DNA of 24,450 nt from JBOHBN01 sp050698355 (GCA_050698355.1 JBOHBN010000172.1:1-24450); one strand, 5' to 3'. Numbered from the stretch's first letter, positions 16,353 through 23,896 are shown. The notes: a model not told the origin generated them from the letters alone. Numbers and translations are program-made.

Positions 16353-16760
16353 TCACGGCTTCACCTTGTGCGGGTCGCCGCGGACCTTGCCGCTCGGCAC
16401 CTCGATGAACGCGGGCGCGCCGGCCGGCACCATCCCCTGCGCCTCGGCCTTCTGCGCGAGCGCCTCCGGCCGGGACTCCGCCGCCACCCGCTGTCTGAGG
16501 CTCTCCTCGTGCTCGTCCAGCACGGTGGTGCGCTGCTTCAGGTCCTGCAGGCGGTAGGAGTCCTGGGCGATGGAGATGTTCAAGAACAGCACCGCGACCA
16601 GGCCCACGGCCAGCACCGAGACGACGAGGATCGCGAACGGCAGCCGCGCGGGCCTGCTCACCTGCTCGGGCACCCGCCGCAACACCGGTGCGACCGTCCG
16701 CCCGATGCGCTCGGTCGTCTCCCGCGCCGACCGCACGGCCGGCTTCGTCATCACGCTCAC
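16353..16760 (-). CDS. ftsL: FtsL-like bitopic cell division protein
   Basis: The 135-residue protein has a basic cytoplasmic tail (1-41), one membrane helix (about 42-62, PFAILVVSVLAVGLVAVLFL), then a short heptad-like segment (SYRLQDLKQRTTVLDEHEESLRQRV) and a Pro/Gly-rich end. This topology, the size and the place between rsmH and ftsI fit FtsL, which forms a coiled coil with FtsB/DivIC and recruits FtsW-FtsI. Sequence conservation in FtsL is low, so the name rests mainly on context. The start is GTG 16760, sharing one base with the rsmH stop (TAGTG). Confidence 0.85.
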   Translation of the reverse strand: MSVMTKPAVRSARETTERIGRTVAPVLRRVPEQVSRPARLPFAILVVSVLAVGLVAVLFLNISIAQDSYRLQDLKQRTTVLDEHEESLRQRVAAESRPEALAQKAEAQGMVPAGAPAFIEVPSGKVRGDPHKVKP

Positions 16761-17728
16761 TACGCGGCCTCCTCCCTGATCCGCTCCGCCGCCCGCAGCC
16801 GCGCCGACGCCGCCCGCGGGTTAATGGCGAGCTCCTCCGAGCTCGGGCGCTCGGCGCCCCTCGTCAGCAATCGGAACCTCGGTTCGCTCTCCGGAGGCAC
16901 GACCGGTAGGTCCGGCGGTGCCGAGGTCGTCGCCGCCGCGCGCAGCGCCTGCTTGACCCTGCGGTCCTCCAGCGAGTGGTACGCGAGCACCACGATCCGC
17001 CCGCCGACCGCGAGGGACGCGAGCGCGCGGGGCAGCACCCGATCGAGCGCGTCGAGCTCCGCGTTCACCCAGATACGCAGCGCCTGGAAGGTGCGCTTCG
17101 CCGGGTGCCCGGAGCGCCGCGCCGCGGCCGGTACCGCGTCGTTCACCGTGGCGGCCAGCCGCGCCGTCGAGGTGAACGGCGCATCGGCGCGCAGCCGTAC
17201 GATCGCCTCGGCGATCCGCCGCGCGTGGCGTTCCTCGCCGTACGTCCGCAGGATCCGGGTGAGGTCCCCGGCCGGGTAGGTGTTGACCACGTCGGCGGCG
17301 GTGGCGCCGGTGGTCGGGTCCATGCGCATGTCGAGCGGGGCGTCGTAGGCGTAGGCGAACCCGCGCTCCGGCTCGTCGAGCTGCACCGACGACACCCCCA
17401 GGTCGAGCAGCACGCCGTGCACCCGGTCGAGCCCGAGGTCGGCGAGTACGTCGGGGAGCTCGTCGTACACCGCATGCACCAGGACCGCGCGGTCTGCGTA
17501 CCGCGCCAGCCGCTCTCGCGACGCGGTGATCGCCGCGGGATCGCGGTCGAGGCCGACGAGATGCACGTCCGGGTGCCGTTCGAGCAGCAACGCCGAGTGC
17601 CCGCCGAGCCCTAGCGTGGCGTCGACGAAGACCGCCTCGGGACCCGTCAACGCGGGTCCGAGCAACGCGACCACCCGCTCGGCGAGCACGGGCACGTGAC
17701 CCCGCGGCGTCCCCCGGCGCTCCGGCAT
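16760..17728 (-). CDS. rsmH: 16S rRNA (cytosine-1402-N4)-methyltransferase RsmH (MraW)
   Basis: RsmH methylates C1402 of 16S rRNA with S-adenosylmethionine. The 322-residue protein starts MPERRGTPRGHVPVL, with the HVPVL block typical of the family, then the SAM loop VDATLGLGGHS, VGLDRDPAA, GVLLDLGVSSVQLDEPERGF, DMRMD, the HPAKRTFQALRIWVN block and LAYHSLEDRRVK. The end SARLRAAERI is also conserved. All expected blocks are present. The ATG shares one base with the stop of the small upstream membrane protein gene (TGATG), and the stop overlaps ftsL. Confidence 0.97.
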   Translation of the reverse strand: MPERRGTPRGHVPVLAERVVALLGPALTGPEAVFVDATLGLGGHSALLLERHPDVHLVGLDRDPAAITASRERLARYADRAVLVHAVYDELPDVLADLGLDRVHGVLLDLGVSSVQLDEPERGFAYAYDAPLDMRMDPTTGATAADVVNTYPAGDLTRILRTYGEERHARRIAEAIVRLRADAPFTSTARLAATVNDAVPAAARRSGHPAKRTFQALRIWVNAELDALDRVLPRALASLAVGGRIVVLAYHSLEDRRVKQALRAAATTSAPPDLPVVPPESEPRFRLLTRGAERPSSEELAINPRAASARLRAAERIREEAA

Positions 17729-17901
17729 CAGAACAGGGCACCGAGCAGGAAGGCGAAGGGCAGGACGATCACCGCGGTGATGCCGATCACCAGGCCGAAC
17801 AGCAGCGCCGAGCTGACGACGTCCGCGACGAGCGACGTGACGTGGCTGCGCTCGTGCTCCTCGGCGCGTTGCACCTGGTCGACCGCGAGGGTGCGTTTCA
17901 T
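17728..17901 (-). CDS. Small single-pass membrane protein between mraZ and rsmH
   Basis: I do not recognise a family. The 57-residue protein starts MKRTLAVDQVQRAEEHERSH, a charged amphipathic segment, followed by one strongly hydrophobic segment (about residues 32-56) that runs almost to the C-terminus. Coding is supported by the ribosome site (GGAGAAGGG before ATG 17901), the stop that overlaps the rsmH ATG as TGATG, and the sharp contrast between charged and hydrophobic halves. The layout resembles a tail-anchored or N-in single-pass protein. As a member of the dcw transcript it may be a small divisome or envelope factor; this is inference only. An upstream in-frame start at 18030 is unlikely, because that part looks non-coding. 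Confidence 0.75.
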   Translation of the reverse strand: MKRTLAVDQVQRAEEHERSHVTSLVADVVSSALLFGLVIGITAVIVLPFAFLLGALF

Positions 17902-17941
17902 CTCGACCCTTCTCCACCTCTTGCTTGACGGCCCGCATGGC

Positions 17942-17979
17942 GTGGTCCCCAACCGCTCCCCCGAGGGGAAGCGGACCAC
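17942..17979 (-). repeat. Strong hairpin in the mraZ to small-protein gap
   Basis: GTGGTCC (17942-17948) and GGACCAC (17973-17979) are inverted repeats. Inside and partly competing with them, CCGCT (17953) pairs with AGCGG (17970), joined by CCCC/GGGG, giving a GC stem of about nine pairs on a four-base loop in the mRNA. No U-tract follows on the minus strand. It lies 41 bp before the small gene's start, so it could be an attenuator, a processing site or a stabiliser that separates mraZ from the rest of the operon. Confidence 0.6.
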
Positions 17980-18056
17980 CTGCCGCAGGGGAAGATGCGT
18001 CAGGGGGTTTGGGGAGCGGGTGGAGGCCACGGCATACGGGAACGAGCCGACGGCCG

Positions 18057-18494
18057 TCAGATGAGCCCTGGTAGCACCTCCTCGGACTGCTCGGCGAACG
18101 CCTGCTCCTTGTCATCCAGGTACGCCTCCCAGGCGCTGGCGTCCCAGATCTCCAACCTGTTGTTCGCGCCGACCACGACGCAGTCGCGGTCGAGCCCGGC
18201 ATACTCGCGTAGGCCCGTAGGTACGGTCACCCGCCCCTGCTTGTCGGGCACCTCATCGGAAGCGCCCGCGAAGAACATGCGCAGGAAGTCGCGGGAGGCC
18301 TTGTGCGTGACGGGAGCCTCGCGCAGCTGCTCGGTGAGCGCGCCGAACTCGGCGGTGGGCCACACGTAGAGGCAGCGCTCCTGTCCCCTGGTGATCACGA
18401 CACCCCCCGCAAGGTCCTCGCGGTACTTCGCCGGCAGGAACAGCCGGCCCTTGTCGTCGAGTCGAGGGCGATGCGTACCGAGAAAGAGCGCCAC
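18057..18494 (-). CDS. mraZ: Transcriptional regulator MraZ
   Basis: The 145-residue protein has two SpoVT/AbrB-like repeats: FLGTHRPRLDDKGRLFLPAKYRE (near residues 4-26) and VPDKQGRVTVPTGLREYAGL (near 82-101). Each carries the DKGR/DKQGR turn and the LPxxxR/VPxxLR strand typical of MraZ. MraZ forms rings that bind spaced repeats upstream of its own gene and usually represses the dcw operon. The start is GTG 18494, with a strong GGGGGAGGTG site. A set of 10-bp-spaced boxes overlies the promoter just upstream. It is the first gene of the minus-strand operon. Confidence 0.97.
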   Translation of the reverse strand: MALFLGTHRPRLDDKGRLFLPAKYREDLAGGVVITRGQERCLYVWPTAEFGALTEQLREAPVTHKASRDFLRMFFAGASDEVPDKQGRVTVPTGLREYAGLDRDCVVVGANNRLEIWDASAWEAYLDDKEQAFAEQSEEVLPGLI

Positions 18495-18543
18495 CGGGCA
18501 CCTCCCCCTCGGTCACCGTGCTCCCGATCAGCTCCGGCTTCCA

Positions 18544-18577
18544 CCACTGTACTCCACTTCGCTCCACGGTCAACCAC
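18544..18577 (-). promoter_or_regulatory. MraZ operator (four GTGG boxes) over the mraZ promoter
   Basis: On the minus strand GTGG occurs at 18577, 18567, 18557 and 18547, exactly 10 bp apart, so all boxes face one side of the helix. MraZ proteins are known to bind short G-rich repeats (TGGGN in E. coli) at this same period. The boxes overlie a -35 TTGACC (18573-18568) and, 16 bp on, a -10 TACAGT (18551-18546). The predicted start of transcription is near 18539, about 45 bases before the GTG start. The arrangement suggests autorepression. Confidence 0.75.
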
Positions 18578-18842
18578 ATCACACCTCACCTGCTCCATCC
18601 GTTGCCCCACTGAGCGCACCTCCCCGTAGGGGTGGCGGCCGCGTCACTCGGCGTATCGCGGGTTGGTCCGACTGGGTGGGGAAGAGTGGGGTGAGGGAGA
18701 CTGGAAACATTCGGCGCCTGAACCCCGATCGTTCGAGAATCGTTAGCACGAAGCGAAGGGTCGAGTGTTCATCGCTGAAAGACTGTGCGGCCACACAACA
18801 GACCTACGCTCCGCCTGCGGGCACCGTGTACGAGGAGGCGCC
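18578..18842. other. Divergent intergenic region, mraZ / moxR
   Basis: The full gap between the divergent genes is 348 bp (18495-18842). Apart from the mraZ promoter and its boxes I see no gene in it. On the plus strand there is a G-rich run (18673-18698) with two TGGGG 10 bp apart, and two ATCGTT direct repeats 11 bp apart (18728 and 18739). These may mark the control region of the moxR operon. No clear -35/-10 pair for moxR was found. Confidence 0.5.
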
Positions 18843-19841
18843 GTGACGCTGTCCAAACCGGACGCCACCACGGAGTCGACGAGTCGGCTGGAGCGGGTCT
18901 ACGACACGACCAGCCGGATACGCGGTGCCGTCGAGAGCGTGATCGAGGGCAAGTCCGAGGCCGTGACGGTCGCCCTCACCGTGCTGCTCGCCGAGGGCCA
19001 CCTGCTGATCGAGGACGTGCCCGGCGTGGGCAAGACGATGCTCGCCAAGGCCCTCGCCCGCTCGGTCGACTGCTCGGTGCGCCGCATCCAGTTCACCCCC
19101 GACCTGCTGCCCAGCGACATCACCGGTGTGAGCGTCTACAACCAGGAGCGGCGGGAGTTCGAGTTCAAGCCGGGGGCCGTGTTCGCGAACATCGTCGTGG
19201 GCGACGAGATCAACCGCGCCTCGCCCAAGACGCAGTCCGCGCTGCTCGAGGCGATGGAGGAGCAGCAGGTCACCGTCGACGGCGCCACCCACGAGCTCGG
19301 CACGCCGTTCCTGGTCGTCGCCACGCAGAACCCCATCGAGATGGAGGGCACCTACCCGCTCCCCGAGGCACAGCGGGACCGGTTCATGGCGCGCATCTCC
19401 ATGGGTTACCCGTCACCGCGCTCGGAGCTGGAGATGCTCGACCTGCACGGGGACAGCTCGCCCCTGCAGGACCTCCAGCCGGTCGCGAACGCGCAGCACG
19501 TCGCCGAGCTGATCCACGCCGTGCGCAGGCTGCACGTGAGCGAGAGCGTGAAGCGGTACGCCATCGACCTCGTCACCGCCACCCGTACGGCCCCGGACCT
19601 GCGGTTGGGTGCCTCGCCACGGGCGACCCTGCACCTGCTGCGCGCGGCGCGCGCCTACGCGGCGCTCGAGGCGCGCGACTACGTGGTGCCCGACGACGTC
19701 CAGGCCCTGGCCGAGCCCGTGCTCGCGCACCGGCTGCTCGCCTCGGCCGAAGCGCAGATCGCGCAACGCGACGCCGAGCAGGTCGTGCACGAGTGCCTGC
19801 GCCGCGTGCCGGTGCCCGACCCGGCGGTGCGGCGCGGTTAG
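18843..19841 (+). CDS. MoxR-family AAA+ ATPase
   Basis: The 332-residue protein has the AAA_3 core: Walker A in EDVPGVGKTMLAKALA (about residues 60-75), the substrate-loop region FTPDLLPSDITG, Walker B VVGDEINRASPKTQSALLEAMEE, sensor VATQNPIEMEGTYPLPEAQRDRF, and a C-terminal lid with GASPRATLHLLRAARAYA. MoxR ATPases act as chaperones, usually for proteins with von Willebrand A domains or metal centres, and are typically next to DUF58 genes. GTG 18843 is chosen because GAGGAGG lies four bases upstream; an ATG at 18765 in the same frame would add a non-conserved leader. DUF58 follows after 12 bp. Confidence 0.95.
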   Translation: MTLSKPDATTESTSRLERVYDTTSRIRGAVESVIEGKSEAVTVALTVLLAEGHLLIEDVPGVGKTMLAKALARSVDCSVRRIQFTPDLLPSDITGVSVYNQERREFEFKPGAVFANIVVGDEINRASPKTQSALLEAMEEQQVTVDGATHELGTPFLVVATQNPIEMEGTYPLPEAQRDRFMARISMGYPSPRSELEMLDLHGDSSPLQDLQPVANAQHVAELIHAVRRLHVSESVKRYAIDLVTATRTAPDLRLGASPRATLHLLRAARAYAALEARDYVVPDDVQALAEPVLAHRLLASAEAQIAQRDAEQVVHECLRRVPVPDPAVRRG

Positions 19842-19853
19842 GGCCCGCTGGAG

Positions 19854-21179
19854 ATGCTGCGTCCCACGTTCGAGGCTCTTGGCTCGCTGACGTTGCGCGG
19901 ACGCGGGCTGCTCGGGGCGGGCATCGCGGCGATCGCGTGCGGTGTGCTGCTCGGCGAGGACGTGCTGCTGCGCATCGGGCTGCTGGTCGCCGTGCTGCCG
20001 CTCGTCGCGGCGGTCGTCGTCGCGCGCACCGGCTACCGGCTCAACTCCAACCGGCAGCTCGAAGCCCACCGGGTGTCCGCCGGGCACGCCGTGTCGATCA
20101 CGCTGCGCCTGGACAACGTGTCGCGGCTCCCCACCGGCCTGTTGCTGATCGAGGACGCCGTCCCGTACCAGCTCGGCAGCGCGCCGCGGTTCGTCCTGGA
20201 CCGCGTCGAGCCGCGCGGTGTGCGCGAGGTGCGCTACACGCTGCGTTCCGACGTGCGCGGCCGGTACCAGATCGGTCCGCTGTCGGTGCGGCTGACCGAC
20301 CCGTTCGGACTGGTCGAGCTCAACCGGGCGTTCCACCGCACAGACAAGCTCGTGGTCACCCCGGCGGTGCAGCCGCTGCCCACCGTGGCGCTGACCGGCG
20401 CGTGGACCGGCGGCGGCGACAGCCACGCCCGCACCGTCGCGGCGGCGGGCGAGGACGACGTCGCCACCCGCGAGTACCGGCGCGGCGACGACCTGCGCCG
20501 GGTGCACTGGAAGACCACGGCCAAGCGCGGCGAGCTGATGGTGCGCCGGGAGGAGCAGCACTGGCAGAGCCGCTGCGCGCTCTTCCTCGACACCAGGCAC
20601 CGGGCGTACCACGGCGAGGGACCGGGCTCGGCGTTCGAGTACGCGGTGAGCGCGACCGCGTCCATCGGCATCAACCTCGTGCACGGCGGCTTCGGCCTGC
20701 GCATGGTCACCGACGCCGGGCTGACCCTCTCCGGCTACGGCGGGCTCAGCGGCATGAGCGGCGGCGCGCTGGAGGGCATGCTGCTCGAGCACCTCGCGAT
20801 GGTCCGCGCGTCGCGCCGGCCCGGGCTCGCCGCGGGCATCGCGGACCTGCGGGCCTCCGGCAGCACCGAGGGTCTCATCGTCGCCGTGATCGGCACCCTC
20901 GAGGACGCCGACGCCGACGAGCTCGCCCGCCTCCGGCAGGGCCGCAGCACCGGCGTGGCCGTGCTGGTCGACTCGGCGTCGTGGTCGTCCACGCGCAGCA
21001 GGCTGCGCGAGTCCGAGCGGTACGAGCAGGTGGCCTCGCAGCTGCGGTCCGCGGGCTGGCGGGTCGTGCCCGTCGGGTACGGCAGGTCCCTCGCGAAGGC
21101 GTGGCCGAACGCGGGCCGGTCGCGTGCCGCGGCTCCCAGGCCGGCAGCGGCCGCGAGCGACCGGGATGCCGCCTCATGA
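19854..21179 (+). CDS. DUF58 domain-containing membrane protein
   Basis: The 441-residue protein starts with a short basic segment and two close hydrophobic helices (about 20-58). An extracytoplasmic-like beta-rich region follows (RLDNVSRLPTGLLLIED, then RGRYQIGPLSVRLTDPFGLVELN), and then the DUF58 signature REYRRGDDLRRVHWKTTAKRGELMVRREEQ (about 205-234). The remainder resembles a von Willebrand A-like fold. Partners in the same operon are MoxR and a membrane transglutaminase, a set seen across bacteria, whose exact task is unsettled. The ATG has GGAG directly beside it with no spacing, so the exact start is uncertain. The stop lies in an ATGA that opens a micro-ORF. Confidence 0.93.
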   Translation: MLRPTFEALGSLTLRGRGLLGAGIAAIACGVLLGEDVLLRIGLLVAVLPLVAAVVVARTGYRLNSNRQLEAHRVSAGHAVSITLRLDNVSRLPTGLLLIEDAVPYQLGSAPRFVLDRVEPRGVREVRYTLRSDVRGRYQIGPLSVRLTDPFGLVELNRAFHRTDKLVVTPAVQPLPTVALTGAWTGGGDSHARTVAAAGEDDVATREYRRGDDLRRVHWKTTAKRGELMVRREEQHWQSRCALFLDTRHRAYHGEGPGSAFEYAVSATASIGINLVHGGFGLRMVTDAGLTLSGYGGLSGMSGGALEGMLLEHLAMVRASRRPGLAAGIADLRASGSTEGLIVAVIGTLEDADADELARLRQGRSTGVAVLVDSASWSSTRSRLRESERYEQVASQLRSAGWRVVPVGYGRSLAKAWPNAGRSRAAAPRPAAAASDRDAAS

Positions 21180-21280
21180 CGCGCACCGCGCCGGGTCGAC
21201 CACCTCAGGTCAGTGATCATGAAGACTTCTCCGTGCTGGGACGCGGAACAACTTTCATGATCACTGGGCGACCGCGATGA
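21176..21280 (+). CDS. 34-codon micro-ORF bridging DUF58 and transglutaminase genes
   Basis: ATG 21176 overlaps the DUF58 stop (ATGA), and the TGA at 21278-21280 overlaps the transglutaminase ATG (ATGA again). The peptide starts MTRTAPGRPPQVSDHEDF and matches no family I know. It runs through the whole palindrome at 21211-21266. Its first codons (ATGACGCGCACCGCGCC) resemble the start of the downstream gene (ATGACGGCACGGACGCGCC). This fits an insertion near the ancestral start codon that left an open frame and kept translational coupling. It may be translated without the peptide having a function. Confidence 0.4.
   Translation: MTRTAPGRPPQVSDHEDFSVLGRGTTFMITGRPR
21211..21266. repeat. Palindromic element between DUF58 and transglutaminase genes
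   Basis: A perfect 13-bp inverted repeat (CAGTGATCATGAA at 21211-21223, TTCATGATCACTG at 21254-21266) flanks a 30-base centre. A second symmetric pair (TCCG 21230-21233, CGGA 21244-21247) lies inside. It is AT-richer than its surroundings. Like the two palindromes in the dcw operon it has GATC four bases from each tip and sits exactly at a gene junction. A short mobile or REP-like element is the simplest reading. Confidence 0.85.
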
Positions 21281-23700
21281 CGGCACGGACGCGCCTGACG
21301 GTTTTCGCGGCGGTCGCGAGCTACCTCGCGACGTTCGCGTTCTGGCCGCTGTTCCAGGTGTCCCGGTGGCCGTACGTCGCGCTGGTCGTGGTCGCCGTCA
21401 TGGCCGTCACCGGTTGGCTCTGCCGGCGACTGCGGGTGCCGGGCCTGCTGACCCCGCTGGTCAGCGCGGCGGTGCTACTCATCATGCTCACCGGCCTGTA
21501 CACCCGCACCGACGCCCTGCTGCTCGTCTTGCCGACCCCGGCGTCGATCGCCTCGCTCGGGGAGCTGTTCGAGGAGTCGGTGGCCGACATAGCCCGGTAC
21601 GCCGCACCCGCGCCGGAGACCCCGGCACTGATGCTGCTCACGATGGGCGGCATCGGCGTCGTGACCGGCCTCGTCGACCTCATCGCCGTACGGTGGCGCC
21701 ACCCCGCCGTCGCTGGCCTGCCGATGCTCGCGATATACGCGGTCTCGGCGGCGATCCTCGCCGACGGCCCGAACTGGTTCGTCTTCCTGCTCGGGGCCGT
21801 GGGGTTCCTCGGCCTGCTGCTCGCCGACAGCAGGGAGCGGCTCTCCCGGTGGGGCCGCCCGGTGTGGGTGCACCGGCCGCGGGAGCACCGGTCGCGTGCG
21901 GAGTCCCAGGAGGCACAGCGGACCACCGACACCACGTCGGTCGGCAGCCTCGGGCGGCGGATCGGCGTCGTCGCCGTCGGCATCGCGGTCGTCGTGCCGA
22001 TCTTCGTGCCGCTCTCCGACCGGGGAATCGGCGGCAACGGCGCGGGGGCCGGCTGGTGGACGAACTTCGGTGCCCCGACCCTCGAGTCACCGAACCCGGT
22101 GGTGTCGATGCGGCGCACCCTGCTGCGGCAGAGCGACAGCGTGTTCCTCCGCTACCACACGAACAGCAAGCAGCCGGGATACCTGCGCATGGTCGCGCTG
22201 CCGAACTTCGACGGCGAGTCCTGGACGGCCAACAAGCTGCGCGGGCTCGACGAGAACCGGTTGACGCCCGACATCACCCTGAGCCTGCCCACCGGGACCG
22301 ACATCAGCACCACCCACACGGTGCGCACCCGCGTGGACGTACGCGACGACGCCACCTTGAACTTCCTCCCCGCGCCGTTCGCGCCGCAGCGGGTGAAGAG
22401 CGAGGGTCAGTGGTACTACCAGCCCAGCACCTTGTCGATCTTCTCCACCCAGGGCGTGCAGGACCCGCACTACACGGTGGTCAGCGAGGTGCAGCGTCCC
22501 CGCCCGACGCAGCTCGACGCCGCCTACGAGCCGGGCACGCTCGCCGAGCCGTACCTGCAACTGCCCGACGACCTGCCCGCCAAGGTGCACAAGACCGCCA
22601 AGCGGGTCACCAACGGCAAGGAGACCGCGTACCGCAAGGCCGTGGCCCTGCAGGACTGGTTCGCGGACTCGGGCGGGTTCAGCTACTCCACCAAGCCGGC
22701 CGGCAACGGCAACAACGCGCTGCTCGCGTTCCTGCACGACCGCACCGGGTACTGCGAGCAGTTCGCCTCGGCGATGGCGGTGATGGCCCGTACGCTCGGC
22801 ATCCCCGCCCAGGTAGCGGTCGGCTTCACCCAGGGCACGCGCGAGGGCAACGAATGGGTCGTCCGCGGCCGCGACGCGCACGCCTGGCCGCAGCTGTGGT
22901 TCGAGGGCGTGGGGTGGATCCGGTTCGAGCCGACACCTTCGGGCGAGGCGGGGCAGGCGAGCGCCTTCGAGCCGGGCTACTCCCGGCCGGGCGCGCTGGC
23001 GCGGCAGCAGGGCGGCGGCGAGGAGCTCGGCTCCCTGGGCGGCGTCGGCGGCAACGTCCCCACCGGGCCGTCACAGATCGACCCGCGACGGCGGCACCGC
23101 CCTCCGACCGCGGCTCCCGTCGCGGGCGGTGACGGCAGTACATCCGGCGTGCAGCCGAACGTCTGGTACGGCCTGATCGCGGCCGGGGCGCTGCTGCTCG
23201 TACTCGTGCTCATCCCGACCCTCACGCGCGGCCTGGTACGCCGACGGCGCTGGGGACGGGCGCGGGGTGCCCCCGCCGCGGCCGCGCACGCCGCCTGGGC
23301 GGAGTTCGCCGACGACGCCGCCGACCGCGGCCTCCCCCCGCACGCCAACGAGAGCCCGCGGGCGACCGGCGCGCGCATCGGCGCCAAGCTCCCCGCCGGT
23401 TCGTCCGCCGTCCCCGCGCTCGAGCGGATCGCCCTCGCCGAGGAGCGGGCCCGCTACGCCTCGCGCCCGGACACGCCCGCCACGCTGCGCGCTGACGTAC
23501 GGGCGGTGCGTACCGCGCTCGACCGGAGGCTCACCCGCTGGCGCCGGTGGCGGGCACGCTTGCTCCCGCCCTCGGTGTTCGCGCGGCTGCGCGCGTCCGG
23601 GCGCAGCGCCAGCGAGCGCTACGCGACCGCACGCGACCGGGCTGGCAGCCGCGTCCGCCGCCTGGTGCCGTACTCGCGCGCCAGGTCACCGCAAGGCTGA
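21277..23700 (+). CDS. TgpA-type membrane transglutaminase (DUF3488, transglutaminase core, DUF4129)
   Basis: The 807-residue protein has about six N-terminal helices (roughly 8-183 and 228-246; DUF3488 region), a large extracytoplasmic part with a transglutaminase-like core, a disordered Gly/Pro linker (555-625), one more helix (629-648) and a basic cytoplasmic DUF4129-like tail. The catalytic triad appears as C493 in RTGYCEQFASAMAVMAR, H535 in RDAHAWPQLWF and an acidic residue at E551 in RFEPTP. The family may act as a peptidase or transpeptidase on envelope proteins; the substrate is unknown. The operon with MoxR and DUF58 is the usual context. The ATG overlaps the stop of a micro-ORF; the older start may have been at 21176. 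Confidence 0.94.
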   Translation: MTARTRLTVFAAVASYLATFAFWPLFQVSRWPYVALVVVAVMAVTGWLCRRLRVPGLLTPLVSAAVLLIMLTGLYTRTDALLLVLPTPASIASLGELFEESVADIARYAAPAPETPALMLLTMGGIGVVTGLVDLIAVRWRHPAVAGLPMLAIYAVSAAILADGPNWFVFLLGAVGFLGLLLADSRERLSRWGRPVWVHRPREHRSRAESQEAQRTTDTTSVGSLGRRIGVVAVGIAVVVPIFVPLSDRGIGGNGAGAGWWTNFGAPTLESPNPVVSMRRTLLRQSDSVFLRYHTNSKQPGYLRMVALPNFDGESWTANKLRGLDENRLTPDITLSLPTGTDISTTHTVRTRVDVRDDATLNFLPAPFAPQRVKSEGQWYYQPSTLSIFSTQGVQDPHYTVVSEVQRPRPTQLDAAYEPGTLAEPYLQLPDDLPAKVHKTAKRVTNGKETAYRKAVALQDWFADSGGFSYSTKPAGNGNNALLAFLHDRTGYCEQFASAMAVMARTLGIPAQVAVGFTQGTREGNEWVVRGRDAHAWPQLWFEGVGWIRFEPTPSGEAGQASAFEPGYSRPGALARQQGGGEELGSLGGVGGNVPTGPSQIDPRRRHRPPTAAPVAGGDGSTSGVQPNVWYGLIAAGALLLVLVLIPTLTRGLVRRRRWGRARGAPAAAAHAAWAEFADDAADRGLPPHANESPRATGARIGAKLPAGSSAVPALERIALAEERARYASRPDTPATLRADVRAVRTALDRRLTRWRRWRARLLPPSVFARLRASGRSASERYATARDRAGSRVRRLVPYSRARSPQG

Positions 23701-23736
23701 CCGACCGGCGCTGGCTGCCTTGACTCCGGTCGGTTT
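23700..23736 (+). terminator. Hairpin after the transglutaminase gene, likely terminator
   Basis: ACCGACCGG (23700-23708) pairs perfectly with CCGGTCGGT (23726-23734) over a 17-base loop, directly at the stop codon of the plus-strand operon, and is followed by a short T-run. The place between convergent genes supports termination; the T-run is short. The rest of the gap (23737-23896) holds only weaker inverted repeats (CACGGTCC at 23784 with GGACCGTG at 23881; ACGGAG at 23820 with CTCCGT at 23839). Confidence 0.6.
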
Positions 23737-23896
23737 CCGCGCGCCTTCCCGCGAGCCCGGTCAGCTACCGCGCCGTAACCGACCACGGTCCATTCCGCTG
23801 CAAGCGAAACCTCGCTGGCACGGAGGTCTTCTGTACCGCTCCGTACCGCGCACCTATCGCAACGAACGGCCCGCCGCAGCGGACCGTGCTGGCGCG

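Noticed and set aside
13670..16408. A 912-codon plus-strand open frame opposite ftsI and murE
   Set aside because: It is antisense to two genes with full catalytic motifs, has Arg/Val/His-heavy composition and no recognisable domain. Long antisense frames are expected at this GC content.
18673..18698. G-rich TGGGG repeats on the plus strand as a second MraZ operator
   Set aside because: Only two boxes are in phase and the run is generally G-rich; too weak to annotate as an operator on its own.
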